Assembly (NCBI RefSeq): GCF_025426255.1
Contig: NZ_CP104861.1
Coordinates: forward strand, 1,240,001 to 1,304,000
DNA from: Pseudomonas fragi
Lineage (GTDB): Bacteria > Pseudomonadota > Gammaproteobacteria > Pseudomonadales > Pseudomonadaceae
Length of the DNA: 64,000 nucleotides
Direction of reading: 5' to 3'
Shown: positions 8,932 to 17,877 of the stretch, piece after piece
Numbering within the stretch: position 1 is the stretch's first letter
Layout of the letters: each line of letters starts with the position of its first letter
The notes under the pieces: model-generated
Databases searched by the model: none
What the model saw: the letters and a program-made list of their open reading frames with translations, nothing else
What the model was told of the DNA's origin: nothing
Made by a program: the position numbers and the translations under genes

Positions 8932-9411
8932 TCAAGTCACAAGGTTGAAAGGAGAAACACAGGTGCGCCAAGCCTGTGCGAAATCGCGTAAACGCCCATG
9001 TGGTTCAAAGGCTTGACGCCAGATTCTTGCCATCCCGAGCAGGTCGTCAGCGGCAGGAATAGCTATTTTCTGTTGTTCGATAAGAAGCCAGGCAATGGCG
9101 GTGGCATAACGTAAATTAACCGTGAGTTCCAAGTGAGGGCTGCGCAAGAATGCGTGCTGGCTGGCTAGGCCGCGAACCAGGCTCGCCAGGTCTGGGTCAT
9201 GGGCAAGGTATTCCTCCCACAAGGCGGCATGCCGAGGTTCGCGTATGCAATAGAGGCCGTGACCTCGTCGGTCATGCAGGGCCGAGCCCAAGCTTGATTG
9301 GCTGGCCGCAATACCCAACAACAGAGCTTCTGCATCCGGGTTGTTTTGGCCCAGATACAAAAGCGTTGGCCGAATTACGTAAAGGCTCAACTCCCTGGCT
9401 GCGATACCCAT
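8932..9411 (-). CDS. Conserved hypothetical protein, 159 residues
   Basis: I do not recognise a domain. The protein begins MGIAARELSLYVIRPTLLYLG and is mostly helical, with a segment (ALLLGIAASQSSLGSALHDRRGHGLYCI) that looks like a compact substrate or cofactor site. The start at 9411 is preferred to the longer frame from 9462 because CCGAGGAC stands directly before it. It is upstream of the fadL-type gene on the same strand, 145 bases away. It may be a lysozyme-like or phage-derived fold, but nothing in the sequence proves this. Confidence 0.65.
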   Translation of the reverse strand: MGIAARELSLYVIRPTLLYLGQNNPDAEALLLGIAASQSSLGSALHDRRGHGLYCIREPRHAALWEEYLAHDPDLASLVRGLASQHAFLRSPHLELTVNLRYATAIAWLLIEQQKIAIPAADDLLGMARIWRQAFEPHGRLRDFAQAWRTCVSPFNLVT

Positions 9412-9630
9412 AAAGTCCTCGGGGCCTGAAAATGACCAGCGATACCCAGAGCTTGGCAGCATGAATCGAGAGGGTTCGCCGGAAGCGGGTTGTGCCGCTC
9501 GAGTTGAAGTGTAGTGTCATATCTTTGCTGTAACGGTCTGTTTTTAAATCATTTCAGGCTTCGAGCTGTTGGTTATATATCCGCAAGGACTTAAGCAATG
9601 CCGAATGTTTCTTAAATTGCAGGCAACAAA

Positions 9631-9654
9631 AAGCCCTGCTGATCAGGCAGGGCT
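9631..9654 (-). terminator. Rho-independent terminator
   Basis: On the minus strand the stem AAGCCCTGCC / GCAGGGCTT is followed by TTTTTGTTG. It ends the small gene at 9676-9900. Confidence 0.8.
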
Positions 9655-9675
9655 TGTTGTGTAGCGCTCAGGCTT

Positions 9676-9900
9676 TCAGGCTATCAGGGCCTGGCGAGTA
9701 CGCTCGATCACAGCTTGCAGAGGTGCTGCGCTGGAGTATTGATCGGGGTACAGGCGTTCGCTGTGACGAGCGATGCCGTGTTCGTTGACCAGAGTAAAAC
9801 TGAAGCATCCTTTGCGAGCGGCCATAATCAGGCAGTTCATTGGAGCAAAGGCGTTGGTTAGGGTGCGAATGGCATCCTGAGTATGGATTTGAGTAGACAT
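9676..9900 (-). CDS. Conserved hypothetical protein, 74 residues
   Basis: A 74-residue soluble protein beginning MSTQIHTQDAIRTLTNAF. It has a central mixed alpha/beta pattern (CLIMAARKGCFSFTLVNEHG) with two cysteines and ends in a short amphipathic helix. AGGAACACC lies at the right distance before the ATG, and a terminator follows, so it seems a complete monocistronic gene. I recall close relatives across Pseudomonas but know no function. Confidence 0.75.
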   Translation of the reverse strand: MSTQIHTQDAIRTLTNAFAPMNCLIMAARKGCFSFTLVNEHGIARHSERLYPDQYSSAAPLQAVIERTRQALIA

Positions 9901-10903
9901 AGTTATTAGGTGTTCCTACAAATGACACGGTTTAGAACCGTGCTGCGTTAAAACGTTCCAGTGACGTCGAGCCATTCTTTGGCTGGACGAAGAACCTGAC
10001 TGGAACAAAGCCGCCAGTTGTAGCGCATTAAGTATGTGGCGCTTGGGCTGGCAGGTAGGTACTTAGGAGGGCAGGCAGTCACAACAGGAGCTAAGGTTCC
10101 GTGCTCCGGGTGAAGATCCTGATCAATTTGCAGGTTGGTTCGGTCAGAGTAAAAGAACTTCGCGATACCCTGTGCGTTTGTGCAAAGGCCGTATCGTCGC
10201 AAGGTTTACCTGGAAACCATCTAGGGGGTCGATCCCGTTTTTCAGCGCTTCTTCTTTGCTTTACGCAAGGTGGCTGCAGGGATTTGTTCGGCCCGAATTG
10301 ACTTTCAGCTTGGTACTAACGCTGCGGATACTAACTGGTTGAATTTTTAAACGCAAGTGTGCTAGCGAAAAATACATTCTGTAGCCTCTATTCAGGCTGG
10401 CAAAACCTGCTGGTCTCGCCAAGTCCGGCGGGTATTTATCTACGGTATTAGCCCACTTTTGATAATTTGCCAGCGCACCTCGAGCAGGGGGGGATCGCTG
10501 ACAAACGCCCTTGATGACGCGCCGTAGCGGTGCGTAGACCTGCGTTTCATGCTCGGTTACGGTCCGCTTTGTTGCTCTGAATGTGAACTTGTGCACATTT
10601 GCAGTGCTGCTGACAAAATCAGCGCAGATACCCGTATTGAAGTCTTCCTAGCCTGTCCTGTAAATTTAAGTCAATGAAAAACATCGTTTTTTTTAATTGG
10701 TGAAAAAATCGACAGTTTGACCGTAGCCCCCGTAGGGTGGGCGTTTGCGGAGCTTAAAGCGGGGTTGTCCACTGACTTATCCACAGGTTCTGTGGATTGT
10801 CCCAAGCGCTTGCTCTAGATCAAGGGTGTAGACTTTTTTCGACTTTACCCAAACGAAAAAAGGAGTAGAGTGGCGCGCCTTCTGTTCTGCCCTACAGTGT
10901 CGT
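9901..10903. other. About 1 kb without a convincing gene
   Basis: Two open frames on the minus strand (10596-10261 and 10202-9948) follow one another with a gap. Neither has a good ribosome-binding site or a recognisable fold, and their codon use is unlike the neighbours. They could be remains of one decayed gene. The right end holds a DnaA-box-like TTATCCACA at 10778 and, 5 bases on, an inverted TGTGGATT. T-rich and A-rich tracts near 10670-10710 look like promoter-region DNA. No RNA gene was recognised. Confidence 0.5.
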
Positions 10904-11227
10904 ATGAAGTTCCGCACAGCTACTTCCTCTGTTACTCGCCCCAATACACCTACTGAAGCTCCCAAGCGCTTTTCTTTGCGGGTTGCTATCTGGCTGCTGG
11001 ATAACCCTCGTCTGAGCGCTAACCCTAGCGTCAAGCACGTGGCAGGTCATTTGCTCAAACAACCTGCGCGCCAAGGTGTGGTGCTGGCGCAGAGCCGTTT
11101 GGGTCAGTTGATGTGCCGTGAGTGCGGCAGCGCCCGCGATCAACGTATCGGCCATGAATTGCTGCGCCTGGCAGCCCGTGCCGGCGACCGTGTTGCCCAG
11201 CAGGAATTGAACAAGACCGAAGACTGA
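10904..11227 (+). CDS. Sel1-repeat-like small protein
   Basis: A 107-residue protein. The middle and C-terminal part (VLAQSRLGQLMCRECG..., then HELLRLAARAGDRVAQQEL) has the A..G...AQ..L spacing of Sel1/TPR-like repeats, about one and a half repeats. The N-terminal 25 residues are polar and rich in Ser/Thr/Pro. It lies 58 bases before rmuC in the same direction. Its role is unknown; Sel1 repeats usually bind other proteins. Confidence 0.75.
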   Translation: MKFRTATSSVTRPNTPTEAPKRFSLRVAIWLLDNPRLSANPSVKHVAGHLLKQPARQGVVLAQSRLGQLMCRECGSARDQRIGHELLRLAARAGDRVAQQELNKTED

Positions 11228-11285
11228 ACTGTCTTCGGCGCTGACTGTTGGTTAACCTTGCTCTTTTACCTCGTGTGGAGGGGTT

Positions 11286-12764
11286 ATGGCCCTGGATCTG
11301 AGCAGTCTGTTGCTTGGCCTGGCAGTAGCAGGCGTGCCGTTGTTGGCGTTTATCTGGCAGTTGCAGCGCCGTGCCAGTGGTCATCACGCTGAGCTTGCGT
11401 TGCTCGGTGAGCGTCTTGCTACAGCCCAGCTATCCCAGGAAGGCCTGAGTGCCCAGCTGGATGCCTGTCGCGACGAAGTCAGTGATCTGGGGCAGGCCAA
11501 TGCGGTCAAGCAAGCAGAGCTGGCTGCGCTGCGCCGTGAGGTCGAGTTGTTGCAGGTTGAGCGCGACAATGGGCGCGATGCTGCCCATGCGTGGAACCTG
11601 GAGCGCAATCAGAAAGAAATTGAGCTACGCCGCCTGGATGCCCACGCCTCTGGATTGGCTGCCGAGTTGCGCGAGCAGCAGGACAGTCATCAGCAGCGGC
11701 TCAATGACCTGCAAGGTTCGCGTGACGAACTGCGGGCGCAATTTGCCGAACTGGCGGGCAAGATTTTCGATGAGCGTGAACAGCGTTTCGCCGAAACCAG
11801 TAACGAACGCCTTGGGCAGTTGCTCGACCCCCTCAAGGAGCGCATTCAGTCATTTGAAAAGCGTGTCGAAGAGAGCTATCAGCAGGAATCGCGCGAGCGT
11901 TTTTCGCTGGGTAAAGAGTTGGAGCGTTTGCAGCAACTGAACCTGCGCCTGAGTGATGAGGCGACCAACTTGACCCGCGCCCTGAAAGGCCAGAAAACCC
12001 AAGGCAACTGGGGGGAGTTGATTCTGGAGCGGGTTCTGGAGCACGCAGGGCTTGAGAAAGGCCGCGAATACCAGACCCAAGTCAGCCTCAAGGGGCCAGA
12101 CGGCGAGCGTTTTCAGCCGGACGTGCTGATCATGTTGCCGGGTGACAAACAGGTAGTAGTCGATTCCAAGGTCAGCCTGACGGCGTATCAACAGTATGTA
12201 GGTGCCGATGACGACGTGATTGGGCAGGCTGCGCTCAAACAACATGTGTTGTCGCTGCGCAATCATGTAAAGGGTCTTGCCGGCAAAGATTACAAACGTC
12301 TGGAAGGGCTTCACAGTCTGGACTTTGTGTTGTTGTTTGTACCGATTGAAGCGGCATTTTCGGCGGCGTTGCAGGCTGAACCGAATCTGTTTCAAGAGGC
12401 GTTTGATCGCCATATCGTGATCGTCAGCCCGACCACGTTGCTTGCAACGTTGCGGGTGATCGACAGCCTTTGGAAGCAAGAGCGCCAGGGGCAGAATGCC
12501 CGTGAAATTGCCGAGCGCGCGGGTTGGCTGTATGACAAGTTTGTATTGTTTATTCAGGATCTGGATGAAGTCGGCAACCGCCTGCAGCAGTTGGATAAGG
12601 CCTACAGTTCAGCCCGTAACAAGCTCACCGAAGGCCGGGGGAATCTGGTCAGTCGCAGCGAGCAGCTCAAGCTCCTGGGGGCCCGAGCCAGCAAAAGCTT
12701 GCCGGCTGATCTGCTGGAGCGGGCCATGACCGACGCTGATGGTGTGGCGCATCCAGCGGAATAA
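11286..12764 (+). CDS. rmuC: DNA recombination protein RmuC
   Basis: A protein of 492 residues. It begins with one membrane-spanning segment (LLLGLAVAGVPLLAFIW), continues with a long coiled coil of about residues 35-220 rich in Glu, Gln, Leu and Arg, and then has the RmuC domain, which is related to PD-(D/E)XK nucleases (FQPDVLIMLPGDKQVVVDSKVSL, near residue 278). RmuC limits DNA rearrangement at inverted repeats in E. coli. GTGGAGGGG precedes the ATG. The gene is followed by a family B REP pair. Confidence 0.95.
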   Translation: MALDLSSLLLGLAVAGVPLLAFIWQLQRRASGHHAELALLGERLATAQLSQEGLSAQLDACRDEVSDLGQANAVKQAELAALRREVELLQVERDNGRDAAHAWNLERNQKEIELRRLDAHASGLAAELREQQDSHQQRLNDLQGSRDELRAQFAELAGKIFDEREQRFAETSNERLGQLLDPLKERIQSFEKRVEESYQQESRERFSLGKELERLQQLNLRLSDEATNLTRALKGQKTQGNWGELILERVLEHAGLEKGREYQTQVSLKGPDGERFQPDVLIMLPGDKQVVVDSKVSLTAYQQYVGADDDVIGQAALKQHVLSLRNHVKGLAGKDYKRLEGLHSLDFVLLFVPIEAAFSAALQAEPNLFQEAFDRHIVIVSPTTLLATLRVIDSLWKQERQGQNAREIAERAGWLYDKFVLFIQDLDEVGNRLQQLDKAYSSARNKLTEGRGNLVSRSEQLKLLGARASKSLPADLLERAMTDADGVAHPAE

Positions 12765-12776
12765 CACCGAACTTCT

Positions 12777-12868
12777 GTAGCCGCTGCCGCAGGCTGCGAA
12801 GGGTTACGTAGCAGCCCTGGAATTTCGAAGGCTCTGCGGTCCTTGTCGCAGCCTGCGGCAGCGGCTAC
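12777..12868. repeat. REP pair, family B (inverted)
   Basis: Inverted copies of GTAGCCGCTGCCGCAGGCTGCG, about 45 bases apart, lie between the convergent rmuC and sensor-kinase genes. The core sequence differs from family A. Confidence 0.9.
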
Positions 12869-12879
12869 ACCCGTTCAAT

Positions 12880-15800
12880 TCAGAGCGGCACATGCCTGCT
12901 CAGCAGCGCTCGTAGAACCGCAGGCTTGACCGGCTTGGGCAGATACTCCAGCCCGGCCGCGTGCACCTCGGCAATCATTTCCGGTCGGCCATCGGCGCTG
13001 ATCACCACGCCAGGCACCGGTTCGCCCAGCTGTGTACGCAACCAACCCATCAATTCGGTCCCGACTTCGCCGTCATCCAGGTGGTAGTCAACCAGTACCA
13101 GTTGCGGGCGCACGCCTTCATTGAGCAATACCCCGCACTCCTCACGGTTGCGGGCGGTCCATACACGGCAGCCCCAGCGTGTCAGCAGGCTCTGCATGCC
13201 GATCAGGATGCTGTCTTCGTTATCGACACACAGCACCTGAGCGCCAGTCAGGGGTTGACCGTTCTGTTCGGCAACGACTGGTTGCGGTGCGGCCTGGCTC
13301 TTGGCCATCGGCACGCTGACGCTGAACACGCTGCCAAAACCGGGCCATGAACGCACCCGCAGGGTATGTCCGAGTACGTGACACAAGCCGTCGGCAATCG
13401 CCAGGCCCAGGCCCAGGCCTTTTTCGGCACGGGTCTGGTGGCTATCGAGACGTTTGAACTCTTCGAAAATGACCTGCAGTTTGTCTTCCGGAATGCCTGG
13501 GCCGCGGTCCCAGACCTCAAGGCACAATTCGCCGCCGCGTCGACGTACACCCAGCAAAACCGGGCCCTTGGCGTAGCGAAAGGCATTGGTCAGGAAGTTC
13601 TGCAAGATTCGGCGCAGTAATTTGATATCACTGTTAACCCGCACACGGCTACCGCGAACCCTGAAGTTCAGTCCCTGTTCCTGTGCTTGTGCGGTGAATT
13701 CATTGCCCAAGGTGTCGAACAGATCGTTAATGGCGAAAGGTTTGATGTCGGGAGTTATCTTGCCGTTTTCCAGGCGTGAAATATCCAGCAGGTCGCTGAT
13801 CAGGTCTTCAGCGGAGCGCAAGGAACTGTCCAGATGCCGCACCAGTTTCTGGGCTTCCGCACTCAAGCCTTCTTCCTGGTGGGAGAGGGCGGCCGAGAAC
13901 AGTCGTGCCGCGTTCATCGGCTGCATCAGGTCGTGACTGACCGCGGCCAAAAAACGGGTTTTCGACTGGCTGGCTGTTTCAGCCACACCTTTGGCTTCGG
14001 TCAATGCCTGGTTCAGCTGCGACAGTTCGAACGTACGCTCGGCGACTCTTTGCTCCAGCCCTTCGTTGGCTTCCGTCAGGGCCTGTTCGGCCTCACGGAA
14101 CGCAGTAATGTCGGTGAAACTCATGACGAAACCACCGCCCGGCATGGGATTGCCAATCAGCTCGATCACGCGACCATTGGGGAACAGGCGTTCGGAGGTG
14201 TGCGCCCGGCCCTGGCGCATCCAGTGCAGTCGGCGGGCCACATGCACTTCGGCTTCGCCGGGGCCGCACAGGCCGCGTTCTGCATTGTGACGAATGATGT
14301 CGGCAATCGGGCGTCCTACGCTGATCAGCCCGTCGGGATAGTTGAACAGTTCCAGATAGCGGCGATTCCAGGCCACCAGTTTGAGTGACTGGTCGACCAC
14401 GCTAATCCCTTGGGTGATGTTTTCAATCGCGCCCTGAAGTAATGCGCGGTTGAACTGCAATACTTCCGAGGCTTCATCCGCAATGCGTACTACGTCCTCT
14501 AATTGCATTTCCCGGCCTTCAATGGCCGCTTTTACCACTGCCCGGGTAGAAGAAGCACCGAGTACCCCGGCCAGTAGCCGTTCAGTGTGAGCAATCCACT
14601 CGCCATTGGCGTTCTGATTAGGGTTAAAGCCTTTGCCCTGGCGGTAGGCGAAGCGAATAAAGCTCTGGTGAGCGCGTTCTTCACCGACAAAACGTGCCGC
14701 GAGGGCCAGCAGATCGTTGACTTGTACCGAGAGCATGGAACGACCGCTGGGGTGGCTGCTCAGTTCCTGGCCGATGAAGCGCCCGGCCTGCCAATGCTCC
14801 GACACGCGGGTGCGCGACAGCACCGAGACCCAGGCAAACAGGGTGAAGTTACCAGTTAGCGACAGCACCACGCCTTGAGTCAGTGGGGTGATCGACAGCC
14901 CCAGTGGATTGCTGTGCAGCCACGCCAACCCCGGGAAGTGGCTCAGGTGCCAACCAAAGCTGTGAGCGATGATCGGCAGTACCAGGGTGTAAAACCAGAT
15001 AAAGGTGCCTGTCGCCAGCCCGGCAAACACCCCGCGGCGGTTGGCCTGCTTCCAGTACAGGGCGCCGAGCATGGCCGGGGCCAGTTGAGTGACGGCAGCG
15101 AAGGCGATCTGGCCGATGGTGGCGAGGCTGGCGGTGGAGCCCAGCAGGCGGTAGCTGACATAGGCCAGAAGCAGAATCACCACAATCGATACGCGACGTA
15201 CCGAGAGCATCCAGTGGCGAAACACTTCAAACGGGCGCTCGGCGTTTTTGTGCCGCAGCAGCCACGGCAGCAGCATGTCGTTGGAAACCATGGTCGACAA
15301 CGCAACACTGGCCACGATCACCATGCCGGTGGCCGCCGACGCGCCGCCAATAAACGCCAGTAGTGCCAATGCCGGGTGAGCTTGCGCCAGCGGCAGGCTG
15401 ATCACAAACGAGTCGGGCAATACCGAGCTGGGCAGCAGCATTTGCCCGGCCAGTGCAATCGGCACCACGAACATTCCCGCCAGGATCAGGTAGGCCGGGA
15501 ACACCCATTTGGCCAGTTGCAGGTCTTGCGGCTCGATGTTTTCAACCACCGTGACGTGGAACTGACGGGGCAGGCAGATAATGGCCATCATCGCGACGCC
15601 GGTCTGGACCACCATCGAAGGCCAATTGACGGTCTCTTTCCAATACTCTTCAAGTCGCGGTGCGAGCATGGCCTGACTGAACAGATCGTCGAACCCGTCG
15701 TACAGGCCATAGGTCACAAATGCGCCGACAGCGAGAAAGGCGAACAGTTTGACCAAGGATTCAAAGGCAATCGCCAGTACCATACCCCGGTGGTGCTCGG

Positions 15801-16350
15801 TGGCATCGAGGTTGCGTGTACCAAACAGGATGGTAAACAGCGCCAGGATCAACGTCACAATCAGTGCCGTGTCCTCGACCCGGGAACCGGTGGCGTCTGC
15901 GCCTGCCCCGATCAGCAGGTTAACCCCGAGCACAATGCCCTTGAGCTGCAGGGCAATATAAGGCAACACGCCAACCAGGCAGATCAGCGCCACCACAATG
16001 GCCAGTGACTGCGATTTACCGTAGCGGGCGGCGATAAAGTCGGCAATCGAAGTGATGTTTTCCTGCTTGCTGATCATCACCATCTTTTGCAGCACCCACG
16101 GCGCGCATACCAGTAGCAGTACCGGCCCCAGGTAAATCGGCAAAAACGCCCATAATTGTTCGGCAGCCTGACCGACGGCGCCGAAGAACGTCCAGCTGGT
16201 GCAGTACACCGCCAGGGACAGGCTGTACACCCACGCGCGAACCCGCGGCGGCAGCGGTTTGCTGCGCCGGTCACCATAAAAGGCAATGGCGAACATGATG
16301 GCCATATAGGCCAGGGCGACGGCGGCGATCAGCCCGCTGGACAACGACAT
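12880..16350 (-). CDS. Hybrid sensor histidine kinase with sodium:solute-symporter-like sensor
   Basis: The protein has 1156 residues. The first part, to about residue 500, is a membrane domain of the sodium:solute symporter (SSS) family. A PAS domain follows (near 630-740, NITQGISVVDQSLKLVAWNRR), then a short coiled coil, HisKA with the phospho-acceptor His806 (AAVSHDLMQPMNAARL), a HATPase domain (GLGLAIADGL) and a C-terminal receiver with Asp1088 (LVLVDYHLDD). This is the CbrA / PA3271 type of architecture, in which a transporter-like domain senses a solute. ATG at 16350 is used because AGGAGTGTCC precedes it. No separate response regulator is nearby. It is divergent from a TDT transporter. 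Confidence 0.92.
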   Translation of the reverse strand: MSLSSGLIAAVALAYMAIMFAIAFYGDRRSKPLPPRVRAWVYSLSLAVYCTSWTFFGAVGQAAEQLWAFLPIYLGPVLLLVCAPWVLQKMVMISKQENITSIADFIAARYGKSQSLAIVVALICLVGVLPYIALQLKGIVLGVNLLIGAGADATGSRVEDTALIVTLILALFTILFGTRNLDATEHHRGMVLAIAFESLVKLFAFLAVGAFVTYGLYDGFDDLFSQAMLAPRLEEYWKETVNWPSMVVQTGVAMMAIICLPRQFHVTVVENIEPQDLQLAKWVFPAYLILAGMFVVPIALAGQMLLPSSVLPDSFVISLPLAQAHPALALLAFIGGASAATGMVIVASVALSTMVSNDMLLPWLLRHKNAERPFEVFRHWMLSVRRVSIVVILLLAYVSYRLLGSTASLATIGQIAFAAVTQLAPAMLGALYWKQANRRGVFAGLATGTFIWFYTLVLPIIAHSFGWHLSHFPGLAWLHSNPLGLSITPLTQGVVLSLTGNFTLFAWVSVLSRTRVSEHWQAGRFIGQELSSHPSGRSMLSVQVNDLLALAARFVGEERAHQSFIRFAYRQGKGFNPNQNANGEWIAHTERLLAGVLGASSTRAVVKAAIEGREMQLEDVVRIADEASEVLQFNRALLQGAIENITQGISVVDQSLKLVAWNRRYLELFNYPDGLISVGRPIADIIRHNAERGLCGPGEAEVHVARRLHWMRQGRAHTSERLFPNGRVIELIGNPMPGGGFVMSFTDITAFREAEQALTEANEGLEQRVAERTFELSQLNQALTEAKGVAETASQSKTRFLAAVSHDLMQPMNAARLFSAALSHQEEGLSAEAQKLVRHLDSSLRSAEDLISDLLDISRLENGKITPDIKPFAINDLFDTLGNEFTAQAQEQGLNFRVRGSRVRVNSDIKLLRRILQNFLTNAFRYAKGPVLLGVRRRGGELCLEVWDRGPGIPEDKLQVIFEEFKRLDSHQTRAEKGLGLGLAIADGLCHVLGHTLRVRSWPGFGSVFSVSVPMAKSQAAPQPVVAEQNGQPLTGAQVLCVDNEDSILIGMQSLLTRWGCRVWTARNREECGVLLNEGVRPQLVLVDYHLDDGEVGTELMGWLRTQLGEPVPGVVISADGRPEMIAEVHAAGLEYLPKPVKPAVLRALLSRHVPL

Positions 16351-16590
16351 GGACACTCCTGAAGGTATAAGGCGGCTGCAAGCCCGCAGCAGCAGGCTAG
16401 TCTCGCATGATGTTCGGGGCGCGTCAGTGTCGACCATGGTCGATGCGTGGCCAGGTGTCGCAGGATTTGAAGTGGTGCGCAATGATCATATATAGGCGTA
16501 ATAGATAACAGTTAGAGATATTACCCGTTATATAGATATTCGATTTGGTTCTACTCTAAGCCCACCTCAAATGAGGATCAGGAGTAACCC

Positions 16591-17742
16591 ATGACTTGCC
16601 CAAACAAAACCCAAGCCGGATTTCGGCCATTCAGCCATTTGCAGCACCCGCGTGAAGTGATTCGCCAGTTCACCCCGAACTGGTTTGCCGCGACCATGGG
16701 CACGGGGGTTTTGGCGTTGGCGCTGGCTCAATTACCGGTGCATATCCCCGGCTTGCATACCTTTGCCGAGGGGTTGTGGCTGTTTAATATCGGTTTGTTC
16801 ATTCTGTTCAGCGTGTTGTATGGCGCACGCTGGGTCCTGTATTTCCATGAGGCACGGCGGATTTTCGGGCACTCCACGGTGTCGATGTTCTTTGGCACCA
16901 TCCCCATGGGCCTGGCGACCATCATTAATGGTTTTCTGGTATTCGGTGTGCCGCGTTGGGGGGGCGACATGGTGCAGGTGGCCGAGGTGCTGTGGTGGAT
17001 TGATGTGGCCATGGCGTTGGGCTGCGGGGTGCTTATTCCCTATCTGATGTTCACGCGTCAGGATCACAGTATCGATCAGATGACTGCAGTCTGGCTGTTG
17101 CCGGTGGTAGCAGCAGAAGTCGCGGCGGCCAGTGGCGGGCTATTGGCGCCCTACCTGAGCGATACCGTCGCGCAGTTCCATGTGTTGATTACCAGCTACG
17201 TGATGTGGGCGTTTTCGGTGCCGGTGGCGTTCAGTATCCTGACCATTTTAATCCTGCGCATGGCGCTGCATAAATTGCCCCACGAGAGCATGGCCGCGTC
17301 CAGCTGGCTGGCGCTTGGACCTATCGGCACCGGTGCCTTGGGCCTGCTGTTGCTGGGGGCCGATGCTCCGGCGATCTTCGCTGCCAATGGCCTGGCGCGG
17401 ATCGGTGAAATTGCCGAAGGTCTGGGGCTGATCTCCGGGATCATTTTGTGGGGGGTTGGCCTGTGGTGGATTGTGATGGCGGTGTTAATCACGGTTCGCT
17501 ACTTCCGCGCAGGCATTCCATTCAATCTCGGCTGGTGGGGCTTTACCTTTCCGCTGGGGGTGTACTCATTGGCCACCTTGCGTCTGGGCAGCATGCTGCA
17601 CCTGAGCTTCTTTGATGTGGCCGGTTGTGTGCTGGTGGCGGCGCTGGTGCTGATGTGGCTGCTGGTTGGCACCCGTACCGTGCAAGGCGCTTATCGCGGT
17701 GAGCTGTTTGTATCGCCGTGTATTGCAGGTTTGAAGAAGTAA
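16591..17742 (+). CDS. TDT family (SLAC1/TehA-like) transporter
   Basis: The protein has 383 residues with about ten membrane helices. The start of the membrane domain, WFAATMGTGVLALALAQ, and later GTIPMGLATIINGFLVFG match the tellurite-resistance/dicarboxylate transporter (TDT) family, whose plant relatives are SLAC1 anion channels. Bacterial members move tellurite, dicarboxylates or sulfite; the substrate here is not readable. AGGAGTAACCC precedes the ATG. It is divergent from the hybrid sensor kinase, which may control it, as they share a 240-base AT-rich intergenic region. Confidence 0.88.
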   Translation: MTCPNKTQAGFRPFSHLQHPREVIRQFTPNWFAATMGTGVLALALAQLPVHIPGLHTFAEGLWLFNIGLFILFSVLYGARWVLYFHEARRIFGHSTVSMFFGTIPMGLATIINGFLVFGVPRWGGDMVQVAEVLWWIDVAMALGCGVLIPYLMFTRQDHSIDQMTAVWLLPVVAAEVAAASGGLLAPYLSDTVAQFHVLITSYVMWAFSVPVAFSILTILILRMALHKLPHESMAASSWLALGPIGTGALGLLLLGADAPAIFAANGLARIGEIAEGLGLISGIILWGVGLWWIVMAVLITVRYFRAGIPFNLGWWGFTFPLGVYSLATLRLGSMLHLSFFDVAGCVLVAALVLMWLLVGTRTVQGAYRGELFVSPCIAGLKK

Positions 17743-17748
17743 GACGTG

Positions 17749-17806
17749 TGCTCGGGGTCTGTGTGAAATCGGCTAATAGGCCGTGATCGCACACAGAACC
17801 CGAGCA
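17749..17806. terminator. Long inverted repeat behind the TDT gene
   Basis: TGCTCGGGgTCTGTGTG pairs with CACACAGAaCCCGAGCA, and the loop holds a smaller CGGC/GCCG hairpin. It has no T-run and could be a factor-dependent terminator or a repeat element. Confidence 0.55.
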
Positions 17807-17877
17807 AGGTTGTGTCCTGAGTGTTACAACGGCCCTCCAAAGAGAAAGCCCATCAGCGCAACGTGAGTACATGGATG

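Noticed and set aside
10261..10596. 111-residue minus-strand frame as a gene
   Set aside because: No ribosome-binding site and no recognised fold. It is mentioned in the gap description as a possible remnant.
10778..10800. DnaA-box pair as a replication origin
   Set aside because: Only one exact box and one partial inverted box, with no dnaA, dnaN or parAB genes and no AT-rich unwinding block of usual size. Kept only as a finding.
17821..17877. GTG start that lengthens the MFS-acyltransferase fusion
   Set aside because: The added residues are polar and not like the family; the ATG pair at 17875/17878 fits the known N-terminus.
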